Shown one piece after another: positions 11,215 to 23,941 of a stretch of DNA of 64,000 nucleotides (positions are counted from its first letter, which is position 1; each line of letters begins with the position of its first letter). The DNA comes from Xanthostigma xanthostigma. Taxonomy: Eukaryota > Arthropoda > Insecta > Raphidioptera > Raphidiidae. The notes under the pieces are model-generated. The model did no database searches and had not been told where the DNA came from. It worked only from the letters and a program-made list of their open reading frames with translations. Where the stretch lies: positions 41,758,001-41,822,000 of the forward strand of contig OY754466.1 in assembly GCA_963575645.1 (NCBI GenBank), in the 5' to 3' direction. The translations under genes were made by a program, and so were the position numbers.

Positions 11215-11873
11215 TCTAGAAGATTTATATATAAAAAGTTTTAAGTTATTGTTGTTACAGTTGTTATTGTCGATTTATTGTTTTTGCTTTACTACCTCCC
11301 GAACGTACGAACTTCCCGCATTGATAAGTGTAATCTCACCAAGGAGTAAATGTTAGACTTTCTGCCTTACAATTGGTGCCAAAAGAAAATAATTTTACCA
11401 ACTACACTAAAACTGTCTGTAGAGGACAACTTGATGTAATGATTAGCGTGCTAGCATTTGGATTAAACTTTCGTGCATCCAAATCCAACCTTTGCTTATG
11501 GATGCTTTGTGATGTCGTTTAATTTAATTAGACACTAGTTGTCAAACGTCTATAATGTACAATAAATTAAAAAAATCTATATTTATGTTTAGAAAATAGT
11601 TATATACGTTTAATTACACTGGAAACTAACGACGGTATTTAAAACTATTATCTTTTATTGTTATGCGAACTGTAAAATTTTAAACATATCTATACCTTTG
11701 AATGTACACCGTGTCCGCGAATGTTGAGCTTACGTAAGAGTTCGAGCATAAAGACAGAATTAAACTGGTTTTTTGCTAATATATTATAACATATCGTAAT
11801 AAATTATACCAACCTATAAGTACCTACTTTGAAAGTCAAATAAAATTAATTGTACCAGAAAACGATTACACTA
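11215..11873. other. AT-rich spacer
   Basis: No gene or bounded element recognised. Confidence 0.4.
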
Positions 11874-12330
11874 TTAAGGCCGCAGCTAGAAACGCTGCTA
11901 GATTCCTTGCTAGATTTGCCTACTAGTTTTCTAGCGCTAGTTTTCTTGATTGCTGTTATGGGTTTGCTTCACACGAGACGTCTTTTCAAGCTAGTTTTGT
12001 GAGTAAATCTGGTGCGCGCGCAGTGACAGTTCAAATATAAACACAAAGCAAAACGTGTCTGTTGTCTGACTCTGAGCAGAATGATGCCATGTTGGTTTGT
12101 GGGCGTTTGTTCAAGTCGCCCACGTAACAAGATACTGCTTCGCTATTTGGTTCCTGCTCTTACCTAGCAGCGGACCTAGCAAGGAAAATAGTCTCAGTTC
12201 TAATTTTGAAACCTATCTTGTGAGCTCGCAGGCGAGCCCGCAGTGACTTCATTTCTAGCTTCCTACCCAGCCTACCGGCCAGCATAACTCCAAGCAGTGT
12301 TTCTAGCCTCGTGTGCAGCGGTCCTTATAG
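11874..12330. mobile_element. Short TIR element, GC-richer than flanks
   Basis: The left end reads 'aaggccgcagctagaaacgc' and the right end, reverse complemented, reads 'aaggaccgctgcacacgagg' followed by 'ctagaaacactgct'. The inverted ends show the right one carries a small insertion. A TA or TTA target duplication is possible but ambiguous. Confidence 0.55.
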
Positions 12331-12611
12331 TTGCTTAAATATCTAGGATAAACTATATTTCACAAGTATGTGACATTAAGTTGTAATGAGCCCCAGTGAG
12401 TTTTAGCAATTATACACGAGTGATAATATCATTCAATCCGAGGTATATACTATATATTTTTTGCACATACCTCCTCCAAAATAGCTGGTTTACGCTTCAT
12501 TTTCCAAATTTTTAGACAGTTCACTTTTGAGCAAACGTCGTTTCTAAAAGTACGTTATCAAAAAACAACCGACAGATAAATAATTGATTAACTATAGAAT
12601 TACAAATAAAC

Positions 12612-13081
12612 TATCAAAAGTCCCCACTGATCCTACATCTGAATTTATTCAAGGTCAAAGGTCAAAAGTATCGGTTTTTTGTACTTTTCTTGTAAACGGT
12701 AAAAAATAGATCAGACAAAAGTTGTAGATCATGCAATTGTCTACAAAAACTGTTCTGGTATTTTTTTCCATACGAATCACTATTCTTGAGATATGGGACC
12801 AAAATGTCTATGTAAGTACTGTACGTATTTATCAAAAATAACGTTCAATATTAATATCTATATTCGATGTATAAAATCACCATTTCTAAAGAATAGTGAT
12901 TCGTAGGGGAAAAAAGTATAAGAACAATTCTTGTAGACAATTGCATGATCTACAACTTTTGTCTGACCTATTTTTAGAGAACATTTACCGTTTACGAGAA
13001 GAATGCAAAAAAACCGATAATTTTAGCCTTTGATCTTGAATAAATTTTTTAGTAGATGTAGGATCGGTGGGGCTTTTGATA
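12612..13081. repeat. Long inverted repeat (hairpin)
   Basis: The left arm contains 'tatcaaaagtccccactgat', 'gttgtagatcatgcaattg' and 'acgaatcactattctt'. The right arm carries their reverse complements in mirrored order. Arms of about 200 bp are separated by a short AT-rich loop near 12830. Confidence 0.8.
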
Positions 13082-14011
13082 TCTATATATTTAAAACACA
13101 AGCCCTATTTCTCTAGCCAATCCGCCAGCAATCCCTACTCAACCGATTAACACATTTTTTTTTAAACTAAAGCCTTTAGTTTACAGATCTGTTATCACTA
13201 ATTTTTTTTTTGGTGAAATTTCTTTAAAAGGGCTTCTTTCAACCAATAATAGTAAAAAATACGAGGGGGTAGCGGAGTGAAGAGGAACGTAAAGAGAGAA
13301 AATCCTTCGATGTTCATGGGACATGAGTGTGAGAGAAATGGAAATATGTACGTATGTCGGAGATTTTACAAACAGTTTGACAAGTCGACTTTGACAATTG
13401 AAGTGTATATTTAAATTAGTTAGTTTTTTAGCGCAAATATTCCAAATATTAATACACAAATACATTTTATTTTATTTTTCAAATAATTTAAGAACCTGTA
13501 AGTTTATGTTAATTTAATGCCAAAATAGAGTTTTTAAATATTACGTGGACTGTACCAAGTCTAAAATTTGGTCTCAGATCAGAAAAAAATAGTGAAAATC
13601 GTAAATGTATCAAATGAGGTTAGATTTTCTAAAAATGAATTGAGACAGCTCTTGCGGGGTAACCATGACAACGATGAACAGATCTCATACATTTTCTTTG
13701 AATTTATAACCAATTAAATATAGAGGCAACTTGAGGGATCAAGCTAAATCAAAAGAAAAATAACTGTAAATGGAAACTAATGCAAGAGCAATAAAATTAT
13801 TGTCGTAGGTCTGTATCAAAATATCGATTTTTGAAAACAATATGAAAATACATGCAAAAGGTTTTGCACGGGTACACTAGTTTCAATTGTAATAGTGCAC
13901 CTAAGACCAATTCTCAGCTCTATGCGAATTATTGTAAACCTACAACTATTTTTTTGTCTATTTCGACCGGACTAGTAAGCATAGAGCATTTGTAGACACG
14001 TTGTACGACTG
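13082..14011. other. Non-coding spacer
   Basis: No gene or bounded repeat recognised. Short open frames have no recognisable content. Confidence 0.4.
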
Positions 14012-14051
14012 TATATAAAAATCAAAGCTGTATTCCTCGAAGCGAATCAGT
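14012..14051 (+). promoter_or_regulatory. Candidate TATA/initiator core promoter
   Basis: TATATAAAA (14012-14020) precedes an arthropod-type initiator TCAGT (14047-14051), at a slightly long spacing (37 bp to the A). It stands at the left edge of a CpG-rich non-repetitive island of about 400 bp, upstream of cac on the same strand. It could drive a non-coding 5' exon of cac or an unrelated transcript. Confidence 0.35.
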
Positions 14052-14149
14052 TGCTGGCATCGGGCTAACGGTCGGTACCTACAGAGAGACTCTCGCTCGA
14101 TTCTCGTCCAAGTTTTGTGCAGGAGGCACGTTGGTATACCCCGCCGTTC

Positions 14150-14192
14150 TGACGTCATGCGGCAACATGGCGACGGACGTAGCGTGACGTCA
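14150..14192. promoter_or_regulatory. Two consensus CRE sites
   Basis: The palindrome TGACGTCA occurs twice, at 14150-14157 and 14185-14192, 35 bp apart. TGACTCA (AP-1 type) follows at 14317-14323. Palindromic CREs bind CREB/ATF factors in metazoans. Two in 43 bp within a CpG-rich island suggest a regulatory cluster, but function is inferred. Confidence 0.4.
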
Positions 14193-14496
14193 CCCACCGA
14201 TCCGTCCGTCTCCCCTCATTCTTCCCTATCAGAATTTGTGTGTGTGCTCCCGTGTATAGCACATCGTCCCACGCGTCGGAGAGCGAGCTTTGTGCCGCTG
14301 CCGCAGTGGCGCTGATTGACTCATGCACGGCACAGGAACACGGAGCACTATCATTATGCCACCGACACTGTGACGGTCAACGTTTGAAGTCGACACGAAA
14401 CGTTCGTATTGACTCTAGTTGCGCTGTCTGACGTACTGTTTTCGAAAAGATCAAGGGCGGGTTTACCAACAGGCCGTGAGCGGCAGTTTTGAAAGT

Positions 14497-14920
14497 AAAA
14501 TAATAATAATTCGTTTAACTTCCACTTCTCGACTTAATGTCATAACAGACGTTATTCGCATCATTACTATTTTTCAATCTATCACACTTCCCGTTATTTT
14601 CTACATTTTTTCAACTTCAACTATGATTAAGAGCATTGGGTGGATGAAGGAATTTTAGGACATTTGGATAAGTAAGGCAAATTTTGAGCATAGGAATTTG
14701 ACAGGTAATAGCCTTGAATAAGGGACCATCTCGATATTTATCTGGCATTATTGAGGGGAGCCATGGAAAACCTCAACAATATATCCGGTATAGGAATTAC
14801 CCTTTCTCGGCGAGAGGCAGCAGGAAAAATTCCCAGCCACATCTACCCCCGCCGGGATTCGAACCCGGTACCTCCCGAATGCGAGTCTAATGCTCTCACA
14901 ACTACGCCACCCCGCTCGGT
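14497..14920 (-). mobile_element. tRNA-derived SINE
   Basis: Read on the minus strand, a tRNA-like head (14846-14920) has an A-box-like segment and a B box matching 'gggttcgaatccc'. It is followed by a body of about 330 bp and an 'attattattat' tail near 14497-14511. A diverged second copy lies at 21455-21866 and a body fragment at 15850-15996. Confidence 0.75.
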
Positions 14921-15534
14921 TTGGTACAGTAAAATTAAGAAGATACAAAATTATATGTGGAATTAGGAAAAAATATCCAATCACAAAATTTTCTCGAAAC
15001 GAAACTTTCTTTGATTTTCAATTATTGTTTGGCAATCTCTAAGGATCAGGACACTCGCTACCTCTACTTTGGCTGCATATAAAAGCCCTAACTAGACTTA
15101 TGATGATATTAGACGAAATAAGAATTTATGAATTTCCATTTTTTTAGAACTCACACCATATTTTTTATAACATGCTTTTTTCCGAGTTGGAGTTGTCTAG
15201 ATAATAATTTGAATTTTACTAAACCTATTATTACACATCTCACGTTAATTACAGAGCAGCTTTATAGTCCTTGAATTATAAAAGGACCCCGCACAAACCT
15301 TATGAGATTTGGTGCTCGGTTATATTAATCTTAAATTGTTTTATTTTATTATAGTTTAAAGGTCACTTAGAAAAAGTGTCCATGGGCTCATAGCCTAAAA
15401 ACCAATAGATTTTTTGCTACAGATATGTTTAGCTAGATTTTGAGATATAGGGATATCCATTGAGTTATAAAAGTTAGAAAGAATTTCACCGACAGCCATT
15501 TTTTCATGTATTTGGCGCGGGATCCTTAAAAAAA

Positions 15535-15561
15535 AATATATATATATATAGAGAGAGAGAA
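15535..15561. repeat. (TA)n(GA)n microsatellite
   Basis: A run of alternating TA passes directly into alternating GA. Confidence 0.9.
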
Positions 15562-15849
15562 ATTTTTGTTAGAAAAATGTTTTTATGACACAGCAAGAAT
15601 TTTTTGACTGTCACCATGTTTATTAATTGTACGAATGACAATAAACTTTACTTTAACATCCTTAAGACTCTTGAATTATGTTTCGCATGTTTTACGAAGA
15701 TAAAATCTGTCTTCGTTAGTAAAGTACGTCAGCAAAAATATTAATTAGTGAAAAACTTAAATTTCATTATTGATTTCACAAGTGTAAATACTCTTCTTTT
15801 TCAATACAGCCGGTCAATAGACAAAAGCTTCAGAGAATGTTTGAATTAT

Positions 15850-15996
15850 AATATAAAAATAATGCGTTTAACGTCCGTTTCTCGACTTAATGTCATAACA
15901 AACGCCATTCGCACCATTACTATTTTCCATCTATCACACTTCCCGTTATTTTCTATACTTTTAAACTTCCACTCAATTAATAGCAATGGACAATGA
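15850..15996 (-). mobile_element. SINE body fragment
   Basis: The stretch from 'gcgtttaacgtccgtttctc' to 'aattaatagcaatgg' matches the tail-proximal body of the SINEs at 14497 and 21455. The tRNA-like head is missing, so this is a truncated copy. Confidence 0.7.
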
Positions 15997-16025
15997 AGTA
16001 CACTTCGCTCGCTACCACATTGATT

Positions 16026-16140
16026 TTGATAATGTCTACCGCAGTTGTAGACGAAACGTCAGGTAAAATTACCAATGGACCACGGCATACAAGCCCGGAA
16101 ACCAAGAAGATTTGGATCAACACCGACCGTGAAAGCCTAC
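16026..16140 (+). mobile_element. Repeat with degenerate hammerhead-like block
   Basis: TTGATAA, then stem II GTCTAC/GTAGAC, then GAAACGTC (16026-16060), followed by 'accacggcatacaagcccgg'. The same order recurs at 58967-59056. The core differs from CTGATGA at two positions. Confidence 0.6.
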
Positions 16141-16523
16141 ACACTTGGATATGAATCTCTTTATTTTATGATGCTGACAAACGAAATCTTTATCCTTTTC
16201 AAATTTCTCATTGGTTTTAAAAGAATTAGGTATGCTTTAATTGCTGCCTCAATTTATTTATCCGTTTTTAGTGCTTTCGCAATATTAATTAAAATTAATC
16301 TGCATCCGTTCTTATTCTATTAAAATAAGAATCGGATATTGTTTTAATGCCTATTAAAAGTAAAGCTTCTAATTTGTGTTTTCATTTGGCAAACTGCCCT
16401 GCAGTGCAGTTTGCTTGCAATATTCTTTTCTTAATGCTCATTATCAAAGAACGGATCTGTGTTCAAAATATCAGATCCGCAATAAGACTTAATTACTAAA
16501 GAAAGAAACAACAAATATATAAA

Positions 16524-16690
16524 TAAAGTTGTCGACCAATTTTTCTCAGACCAATACCTATATTGACAAAAAATAAAAAATAACAAATCAATATAACACA
16601 AGATGACGTTTCGATCCGGATTTGGATCTACTTCAGAAATATCTAAAAAATATAAAAATTAATTAGTATTAAGCTATTTATTATCTAATA
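16524..16690 (-). mobile_element. Single arm of hammerhead-bearing repeat
   Basis: It shares 'gtcgaccaatttttctc' and 'atccggatttggatct' with the inverted pair at 25893-26239. The minus-strand block 16605-16636 reads CTGAAGT, stem II GATCC/GGATC, GAAACGTC. A9 is mutated to T. Confidence 0.65.
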
Positions 16691-17338
16691 AATTGTACGA
16701 AAGATTGTTAAGTTTGATGAATCAAAAAATAATGAAAAATTAATAACAAACAAATTTTATAATACGTAGTCATGGATATCAAAGTACCCATAAAGAAAAA
16801 AATATTTGAAAAAACAAAAAATTGTTTCAAAATAATCTCATAAATATTACTTAAATTTTCCGTATCTAATTGAGCATTAAGAGAGTTTTTATTAGATTTT
16901 ATATATAACATTTCCGAAATACTTCTTTTAAAATAATTACTTTCATTATCTAAAATTTTAACATCATTTCAATTAATTTTATGGTCATATTCAATTTTAT
17001 GCTTAGTAACGACAAATATGTTTGCGCATGTTTTTAAAGTTCGAATCTATTAATTCTAAAATCGTCTTTCATCCGGCTATAAAACGAATTGAATCCACGT
17101 TGTATGCAATAAAACTTATATCATTTTAAATTAAAAAAAAAATAATAATACGTTTGGGTTCTACATAACGAGCCTTACACAATGGTGCCCCAAACGCCTA
17201 GATAGAAAAAAAATTGTAACGTCCTTTTTATATGTGTGAAACCCCCTTTGGAATAGAATTCTCGATATTTACCTACATATTGTAACAAAACTATTCTTGT
17301 TCGTGGTGGAAAATGTTTAACAAAAACAAATAAACAAA

Positions 17339-17665
17339 TAAGAAAAAATTCGCAGGTTTGTGGACAATAGTTATATTTATAATTGTACGACGTTTCGTCT
17401 ATAAATTTAGACTTTTCCAAGTACAAATTGAAAATTATTTAAAACAATAATTATGAAAATAAACATTAATGTTTATTTTCATAATTATTGTTTTAAATAA
17501 TTTTTATTTAAAACAATAATTATGAAAATAAACATTAATGTTTATTTTCATAATTATTGTTTTAAGTAATTTTCAATTTGTACTTGGAAAAGTCTAAATT
17601 TATAGACGAAACGTCGTACAATTATAAATATAACTATTGTCCACAAACCTGCGAATTTTTTCTTA
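17339..17665. repeat. Long palindrome with nested dyads and hammerhead-like ends
   Basis: Arms of about 160 bp run from 'agaaaaaattcgcaggtttg' to its reverse complement. Inside, a 54-bp dyad built on 'aacaataattatgaaaat' occurs twice. Each arm carries stem I TTGTAC/GTACAA, a degenerate core TTGGAAA, stem II GTCTA/TAGAC and GAAACGTC (minus 17383-17426, plus 17578-17621). Confidence 0.8.
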
Positions 17666-18199
17666 TTAACTATTATCGATGGACACGATATCTAATATAC
17701 AAATAAACAAACAAACTTAAGTACTTCTCTTCTATGCAACAGAAACGAAACAGCAAATTCTTACTAATAAAATAAAAGAATAAGTAAGAAAGAATATAAG
17801 TCACTATATTAACTATATAGAAGAAGTTATTTATGTTAAACCAGCTTTATATAATTGAAATCAACGGTCTTATTATACCGCATTCCGTACTAGGTATTTA
17901 CACAGTTCATTTATCTATTTCACTCAGCAGTTACCTCAGTACTGTTTACTGTACTGACTGAATGACATGTCACAACTATTTGTACCACTGTTAACTCGAG
18001 GAACATACTGTATATGGCTGACTGTAGCGCGCCGCATATAATATACGCATTGGGTTTGCCTTCGAGAGATTTCTTTCACGTTCCAGAAAAATCTACCTGT
18101 AGTCATTGTTGTGATTTAGAACATTCAATGGAACACATTAGTGTCTCAACGGGGAGCGTGTAACAATATCATGTAGACATTTCAAGTCGACATATTATT

Positions 18200-18300
18200 T
18201 CGATTAGACGTGAGAAAACTTTGACAGACAAACAGACGGACAGCGTTACCACAACAATACGGTTATGTTGAGACCTTTTGGGTACGGAACCCTAAAAAGC
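18200..18300 (+). mobile_element. End fragment of a dispersed repeat
   Basis: 'cagacaaacagacggacagc' followed by 'tttgggtacggaaccct' resembles the right part of the 257-1245 element family. Boundaries are unclear. Confidence 0.45.
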
Positions 18301-19649
18301 GTTATTAATTGTATTAATATAGCTACCTACTGGACAGTAACTAGCTTTTCTGGAGCCCTGGGCAAAACCTCATCATTAGGTCCTCCTTGCACTATATTAT
18401 ATGAAATAAATAAAGCTATTATGTTATTAGGACAGTAGTAGGGAGGGGGGCTATTATGGGCTAGAGATATGTAGATCCGGATGGATGCAGGTCCGGACCT
18501 GTATCAACTGTGTGAGTTGGAGGGATGCAAATAACATCTAAACCAAAAGACAGACAGACGTTTGTTTATTTTAGTTATCTATTATTTGAAATTTGCAGAA
18601 ATACAAATATTTATTGCAAAAAGAGATGCATTTTATTGATATCTTAATAAACAAATTTACATAAAAGCCTCTTCATCAAAACCTGCTACTATATGGTGGG
18701 AGTACTGGTGAATATGGTGGAAGTGCAGGTCACATTTTTATTATAATAATATTATACTGTCTCTTTTCTTTCTTCTTTCTTTAACAATTTAATATTTGGC
18801 ACGCGCAATGTTTATAAATCATTTATTAAAAGTAAATATATTTAAAGTGGCCATTTAGAGATTCTTATGTAAAATAAACACAATTTTTCAAATTGAAAAT
18901 GTAATTTAAGTATCATGACGTACGTTCAAAATTTAAATAAAATTCGTCGCATAGGGTCAGATTTTCAACTAACATATCAATTTATTTTCTGACTCCTAGT
19001 TCAACAACTTGGCATCGTTTATTCTTGCAGTTATTATAGTCAATAGAATTGTGATTAGGGCTTACGATATCGGCTAAGAAAGTGAGTATTATTCTGCTTG
19101 TAATTTAGTTTTGTTTGTTCATCTGTCCTATTGTTCTTCAAACATGTTCACGTTGACCAATTTTTAATAATATTTGACAGAGAACTTAGGCAGGTTTGTT
19201 TTTAGAAAATGATATACCTACCGATAGACCAACAATATTTAATCTTTACGGAACTTTGGCAAAAGTATGGTCGTTTGTCGTCCAAAAAAAGTGTAAAAAA
19301 ATAGTATAATACGTCATCATTAAGCAATACACAGTACTTGTTTGTTATTTTGTTGCTTTGTTGTCGACATCATGCGTACCGAATATTCTAAGAAATTGGG
19401 TTTTTTTGTTTGTTGGGATTATCTTTCATATATTTAGCTCAGATGCTTATCGATAAGTTATCATATTTTAAATTGCCCACAAACCTGCAAACTGTGAACA
19501 TGGCGAGTAAAAGAAAATCTTTGCGTATATATATTAACGGAAAAGTTTTATTAATATACGTTTAAATATTACTGGATTATTTCTTCTCTCCGTTTAACGA
19601 CAACACTCAATAACGGCACACCATGCACAGTCACTTGAGTGTCGCTATA
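18301..19649. other. AT-rich spacer
   Basis: No gene or clearly bounded element recognised. Confidence 0.4.
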
Positions 19650-20535
19650 CAGGGTGAGTCAGACCACCCGTATCAGTAGTTTTTTTCGAAAACGGTTAGT
19701 CGTAGAGAGTTGTGTCAAAAATCTGTATTATAAAAGCCCTAATGAAGAATCGAATGGTGATATTTTTTCCCCCCGGAAAGGTCGGCTTCCCTGTTAGTTT
19801 TCTCCGGAATGTTCAGAACTCCGGAATGTTAAATGGCACGATAGGTCGAAAGTGGTATTGTTGAAAAGATCTTTAAAAAATAAGCAAGTTTTGTAGGACA
19901 TTTTTTTTTGTTACTGCCACCCCTGTTAAATAATATTCGTTTGAAATTATTAAATTAACATGTCAGAATAACAAAAAAGTCGGCATTTAAAATCTAGTTA
20001 CCTAATTAAACAATGTCACAATAAGTTTTCAATAATTGCAATTGTTTTTTTTTTGTCGGAAAATACTTTCAGGTACTCATAACATATCTAGAAGAGCTCT
20101 GCAGTGTTTAGAAGTAAATTGAAGACAGTTTGAACATTTGTGACATTGTTTAATTAGGGAACTAGATTTTAAATGCCAACTTTTAAAATTAAGTTTGCTA
20201 TTCTTACATGTTAATTTAATAATTTCAAACGAATATTACTTAACAGGGGTGGCAGTAACAAAAAAAAAATGTCCTACAAAACTTGCTTATTTTTTAAAGA
20301 TCGTTTCAACAATACCACTTTCGACCTATCGTGTCATTTAACATTCCGGAGTTCTGAACATTCCGGAGTTCTGAACATTCCGGAGCAAACTAACAGGGAA
20401 GCCGACCTTTCCGGGGGGAAAAATATCACCATTCGATTCTTCATTAGGGCTTTTATAATACAGATTTTTGAGACAACTCTCTACGACTAACCGTTTTCGA
20501 AAAAACGACTGATACGGGTGGTCTGACTCACCCTG
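19650..20535. mobile_element. Foldback element, TIRs of about 370 bp (886 bp)
   Basis: The ends read 'cagggtgagtcagaccaccc' at 19650 and its complement ending at 20535, flanked by TATA on both sides (a TA-type target duplication fits). The arms run almost to the centre. The right arm has three copies of 'ttccggagttctgaaca'-like units and the left has two. The 73-codon frame inside is an arm shadow. Confidence 0.85.
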
Positions 20536-21029
20536 TATAGAGTTTGCTCTGTATATTCATTTTTTAAATTCTTGTTTGCAATTAAGAGAAAAGATAGGTA
20601 TATAAGAATAAAAATAAGTTTCTCAAACGGTAGTTGCAGCTCAACGGCGCAGAGAAGTGGGGACGCAACGTTTCGTTATAGACGCGCTGCTATATGAATG
20701 CATTTCAGTTGATCTTGCGTAAAGAAGTTGCACTTCAACAAAAAGGGAACAAGATTTGTTGTTCACAGAAGTGTACTAATATATACCTACTTTTTAAAAT
20801 TCGGTCCTGACATTCTTAAGAGACATATTATCTTTTTTCCGCTCATTTTCAATTGTTACAGTTTAATTCCTTTTTGCTATTAAACTGTGTTTATTCTGCC
20901 ATTCAACTTTTTATGTCTTAACATTACAGCTGTCATACCGTTTTACATAGAAAATACAGGACAAAAAGTTTCAGCAATTAAAAGTACTTGACTTGCATTC
21001 GAAAGATACAATAATTGGATCCCTCTAAG

Positions 21030-21339
21030 CAGTGGCGTAACTATACCACCTGAGGCCCGTGGCAAATTCATCGGATGGGGCCCTCTCTTAATATAAAAGA
21101 GCTGCACGTTGTAGTTTCATCTTTATAAATCACGATATAAAGTAGATATTTGTATAATTCGTGTATGTTCTTGAGTTAATACGTAACTTAATTGATTAAA
21201 TACAAAGTTAATAATTTTTACCAAATTTTGTAAAATTGTTAGATTCTTCCTATGCTAACGGCCTCTCGGGCCGGGGGCCTTCTTAGGCCATGGGTCCGTG
21301 GCATTTTGCCTGTTCTGCCACCTTATAGTTACGCCACTG
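21030..21339. mobile_element. hAT-type MITE (310 bp)
   Basis: TIR 'cagtggcgtaactat' and its inverse at the right end, with 8-bp duplications 'cctctaag' (21022-21029) and 'cctctaac' (21340-21347). A smaller member of the family is at 60940-61076. Confidence 0.85.
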
Positions 21340-21454
21340 CCTCTAACATATTATATAACAGTTTTTTTTTTCTATTTTTACACATTAAGAAAATTGCGTT
21401 TTTATAAGAAACCAAATCGATTCGGCCGATTCTTGAAGTAAATTAATGTTATAC

Positions 21455-21866
21455 ATAATAATATTAACAACGCGTTTAACATCCGTTTCTCGCCTTTATG
21501 TCATAACAGACGCCATTCGCACCGTTACTATTTTCCATCTACCATACTTTTCATTGTTTTCTACACTTTTAAAATTCAACTTAATTAATAGTCATGGGCG
21601 AATGAAGGAATTTTAGAAAATTAGAATAAGGTGGTCAACTTTTTGATCATAGGAGTTTGACAGGTAATCCCATCATGACCTTGAATAAGGGAGCGATTTC
21701 GATATTTATCTATGGAAAAACCTAAACAAGATATAGCTGATACAAAAAATACCGTTTCTTGGCGAGAGGCAGCAGGAAAAAGTCTCAGCCACTTCGCTTC
21801 GAAGTTCGAACCCAGTACCATCCGACTGCAAGTCTACTGCTCTCACCACTACGCTACTCCATTCGG
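21455..21866 (-). mobile_element. tRNA-derived SINE, diverged copy
   Basis: The whole length parallels 14497-14920, including the body, the 'gttctcgccgagaaa'-like junction and a decayed tRNA-like head with 'gttcgaa' retained in the B box. Confidence 0.7.
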
Positions 21867-22147
21867 TTTTAAATTTAATAAAACGCAAAATTTTAAATTA
21901 TTTACACTCGTAGAATACAGTGGCGCGCCAGAGATCTTTAAGTTCAATTCTTGAAAAATGATCAGAAAAAAATATTAATCTTGAGTTAAATACTAATTTG
22001 AGTAACTGCTATCGTTATACTAAAATTTTGATTTCAAACCGAAAAACATTTTTTGTTTAATTTGATTAATTCAATTATTTGAAGCGTTAATAACATGAAA
22101 TATTGTTTACTTTAATTATTCAATAAAAAAACGTGTCAGATTCACCT

Positions 22148-22441
22148 ATAATACGCGCCACGGATCTAAAAGGCTATAGGAAAATAGTTACAAACAGCGT
22201 CGCAAAGGCACATTTTAGAGCCGTTGATACTCCCACCACCTCCTAGCCACTTGCACGGAACGTGCGCTCGTCAATGATTGGCCGTGATCGCTCGTTGCCT
22301 TTGTCACTTGTCGCTTTCCTGCTTTAAAGTACAGTCGAGTACGCTATTGTCAAGTTGTTATTGCTATTTTAGTTTTGTTGATTTGCGAGTTTGTAGTTTT
22401 TCAACAGACTGTACAAGCGCAAACTCGCATTCGCATTTAAG
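22148..22441 (+). mobile_element. TIR MITE, copy 1 (right end lost)
   Basis: It starts 'ataatacgcgccacggatc' and carries the shared interior ('ggccgtgatcgctcgttgc', 'gtcacttgtcgctttcctg'). The right TIR is replaced by unrelated sequence after 'cattcgcatttaag'. Confidence 0.75.
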
Positions 22442-23175
22442 TTTCGGGTGAAGGGAAACTTCTTTAAAGATATTAACGAGTTTAACTGATGCCTTATTCA
22501 TTTTACAGTATGCTGACCAGTGCTAATGACGTCATGAATCGACGCCATACTGTTGATTCGCTCCAAAATATACTAGCAATATATTGCAAATAACCAGTAA
22601 TAAAATAAAAAATTCCACAAAATCTGATGCACACACGCACGGTTAAATATTTATGCTACGTCACATCTGTCTCACCAGTACATATGGTGGCACACGAGTA
22701 CAATTATGGCGTCGGATTCATGACGTCATTAGCATTGGCCAGTATACTGGGTTATATATTGGAACATTTCTTTCTTATATATTTCCTGGCCGTTGAATTA
22801 TTTACCCTTTAACGTTACAAAAAAATTTGAAACAGATATGCCGCTAAAGAAGTTTCACTTCAAAAACAATCTCGTAGTTTTTAACAGATCAATCTAAAAG
22901 TCTATTTTTTTTGTATACAATAGTCAATGATACGGTTATAAGCAAAAAACACAAAGTTTTTTCATATAAAGTTCTTAAGGTAGTACGAGCACCAAGGCAA
23001 TTTTAAATAAAAGGCTTGATTTTTTTTCGTATGAAGTTGGACTAAGTCTAAACCAATTCTAAAAATTTTAGGGGGGGTTTCTCGATTATTTAAATAAATA
23101 AATGACTTCAAAAGTAGGCATATTTAACATTGGCTTTATGGTAAAACGGTAGATGGATGATATGTTTTCATTGAT
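22442..23175. other. Non-coding spacer
   Basis: An imperfect inverted arrangement lies around 22500-22750 ('gccagtgctaatgacgtcat' and later 'atgacgtcattagcattgg'). No gene recognised. Confidence 0.4.
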
Positions 23176-23336
23176 TTCTCCAGAACTAGTCAGTGGAAAT
23201 TAAAAAAAAACTATTTAAATTAAAGTTAAAACCTTAATAAATTATTAAAACAATAATTTATTAAGGTTTTAACTTTAATTTAAATAGTTTTTTTTTAATT
23301 TCCTACGACTAGTTTTGGAGAAATCTATGAAAAACT
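23176..23336. repeat. Near-perfect hairpin
   Basis: Arms of about 75 bp: 'aataaattattaaaacaata' forms the centre, with 'actatttaaattaaagtt' and its complement on either side. Confidence 0.8.
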
Positions 23337-23614
23337 ACCTTAAAGAAAGTAGAACTTGAGGTATGATAATCTGTTAAGTCACGCGTAAAGTGTAACCATT
23401 TGGAAAGATAAATCAGTGCGTTTTGGCAACCCTGTCAGCGTCTCAAAACCAGACCCCACGCCTGTGTCTGTAGCTGGTGTAGCGTCGTCTATTGCGTTAC
23501 AAACATACAGACAGTACCGTTATTTCTGGTTCTGCGCGGTCCTTTAAAATAAGAGACGTACTGTGGCATTGGGCCTAGCGATCATGTGTACCTACATTTA
23601 AAGAATATAAAATA

Positions 23615-23941
23615 CTAACGGTCCCGCCCGGTTTCACCCGGATGCAAAAGAACGAATGGGGGGGAGCGACATGAGTACGCACGTTCATCTTAGTTTACCG
23701 AGATAAATGTGTCCAAATTTCATGATGATCGGAGTTACCGATGTCGGACGGACAAATTTTGAGTTATATTTTGCAACATTTTTCATTGATGCTCCGCTCC
23801 TATTGGTCGTAGCGTGATATTATATAGCCTTCCTCGATAAATGAACTATCCAACAAAAAATAATTCAATGGAACCAGTAGCTCCTGAGATTAACGCGTTC
23901 AACTTCAACCAGCTCTTCAGCTTTATATATTAGAATAGATT
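23615..23941 (-). mobile_element. Helitron-like element, minus strand
   Basis: This is the reverse complement of the 8266 family: 'cccgcccggtttcacccgg' at the left and 'cttcagctttatatattag' at the right. The terminal CTAG is mutated (reads GTTAG). Confidence 0.7.
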
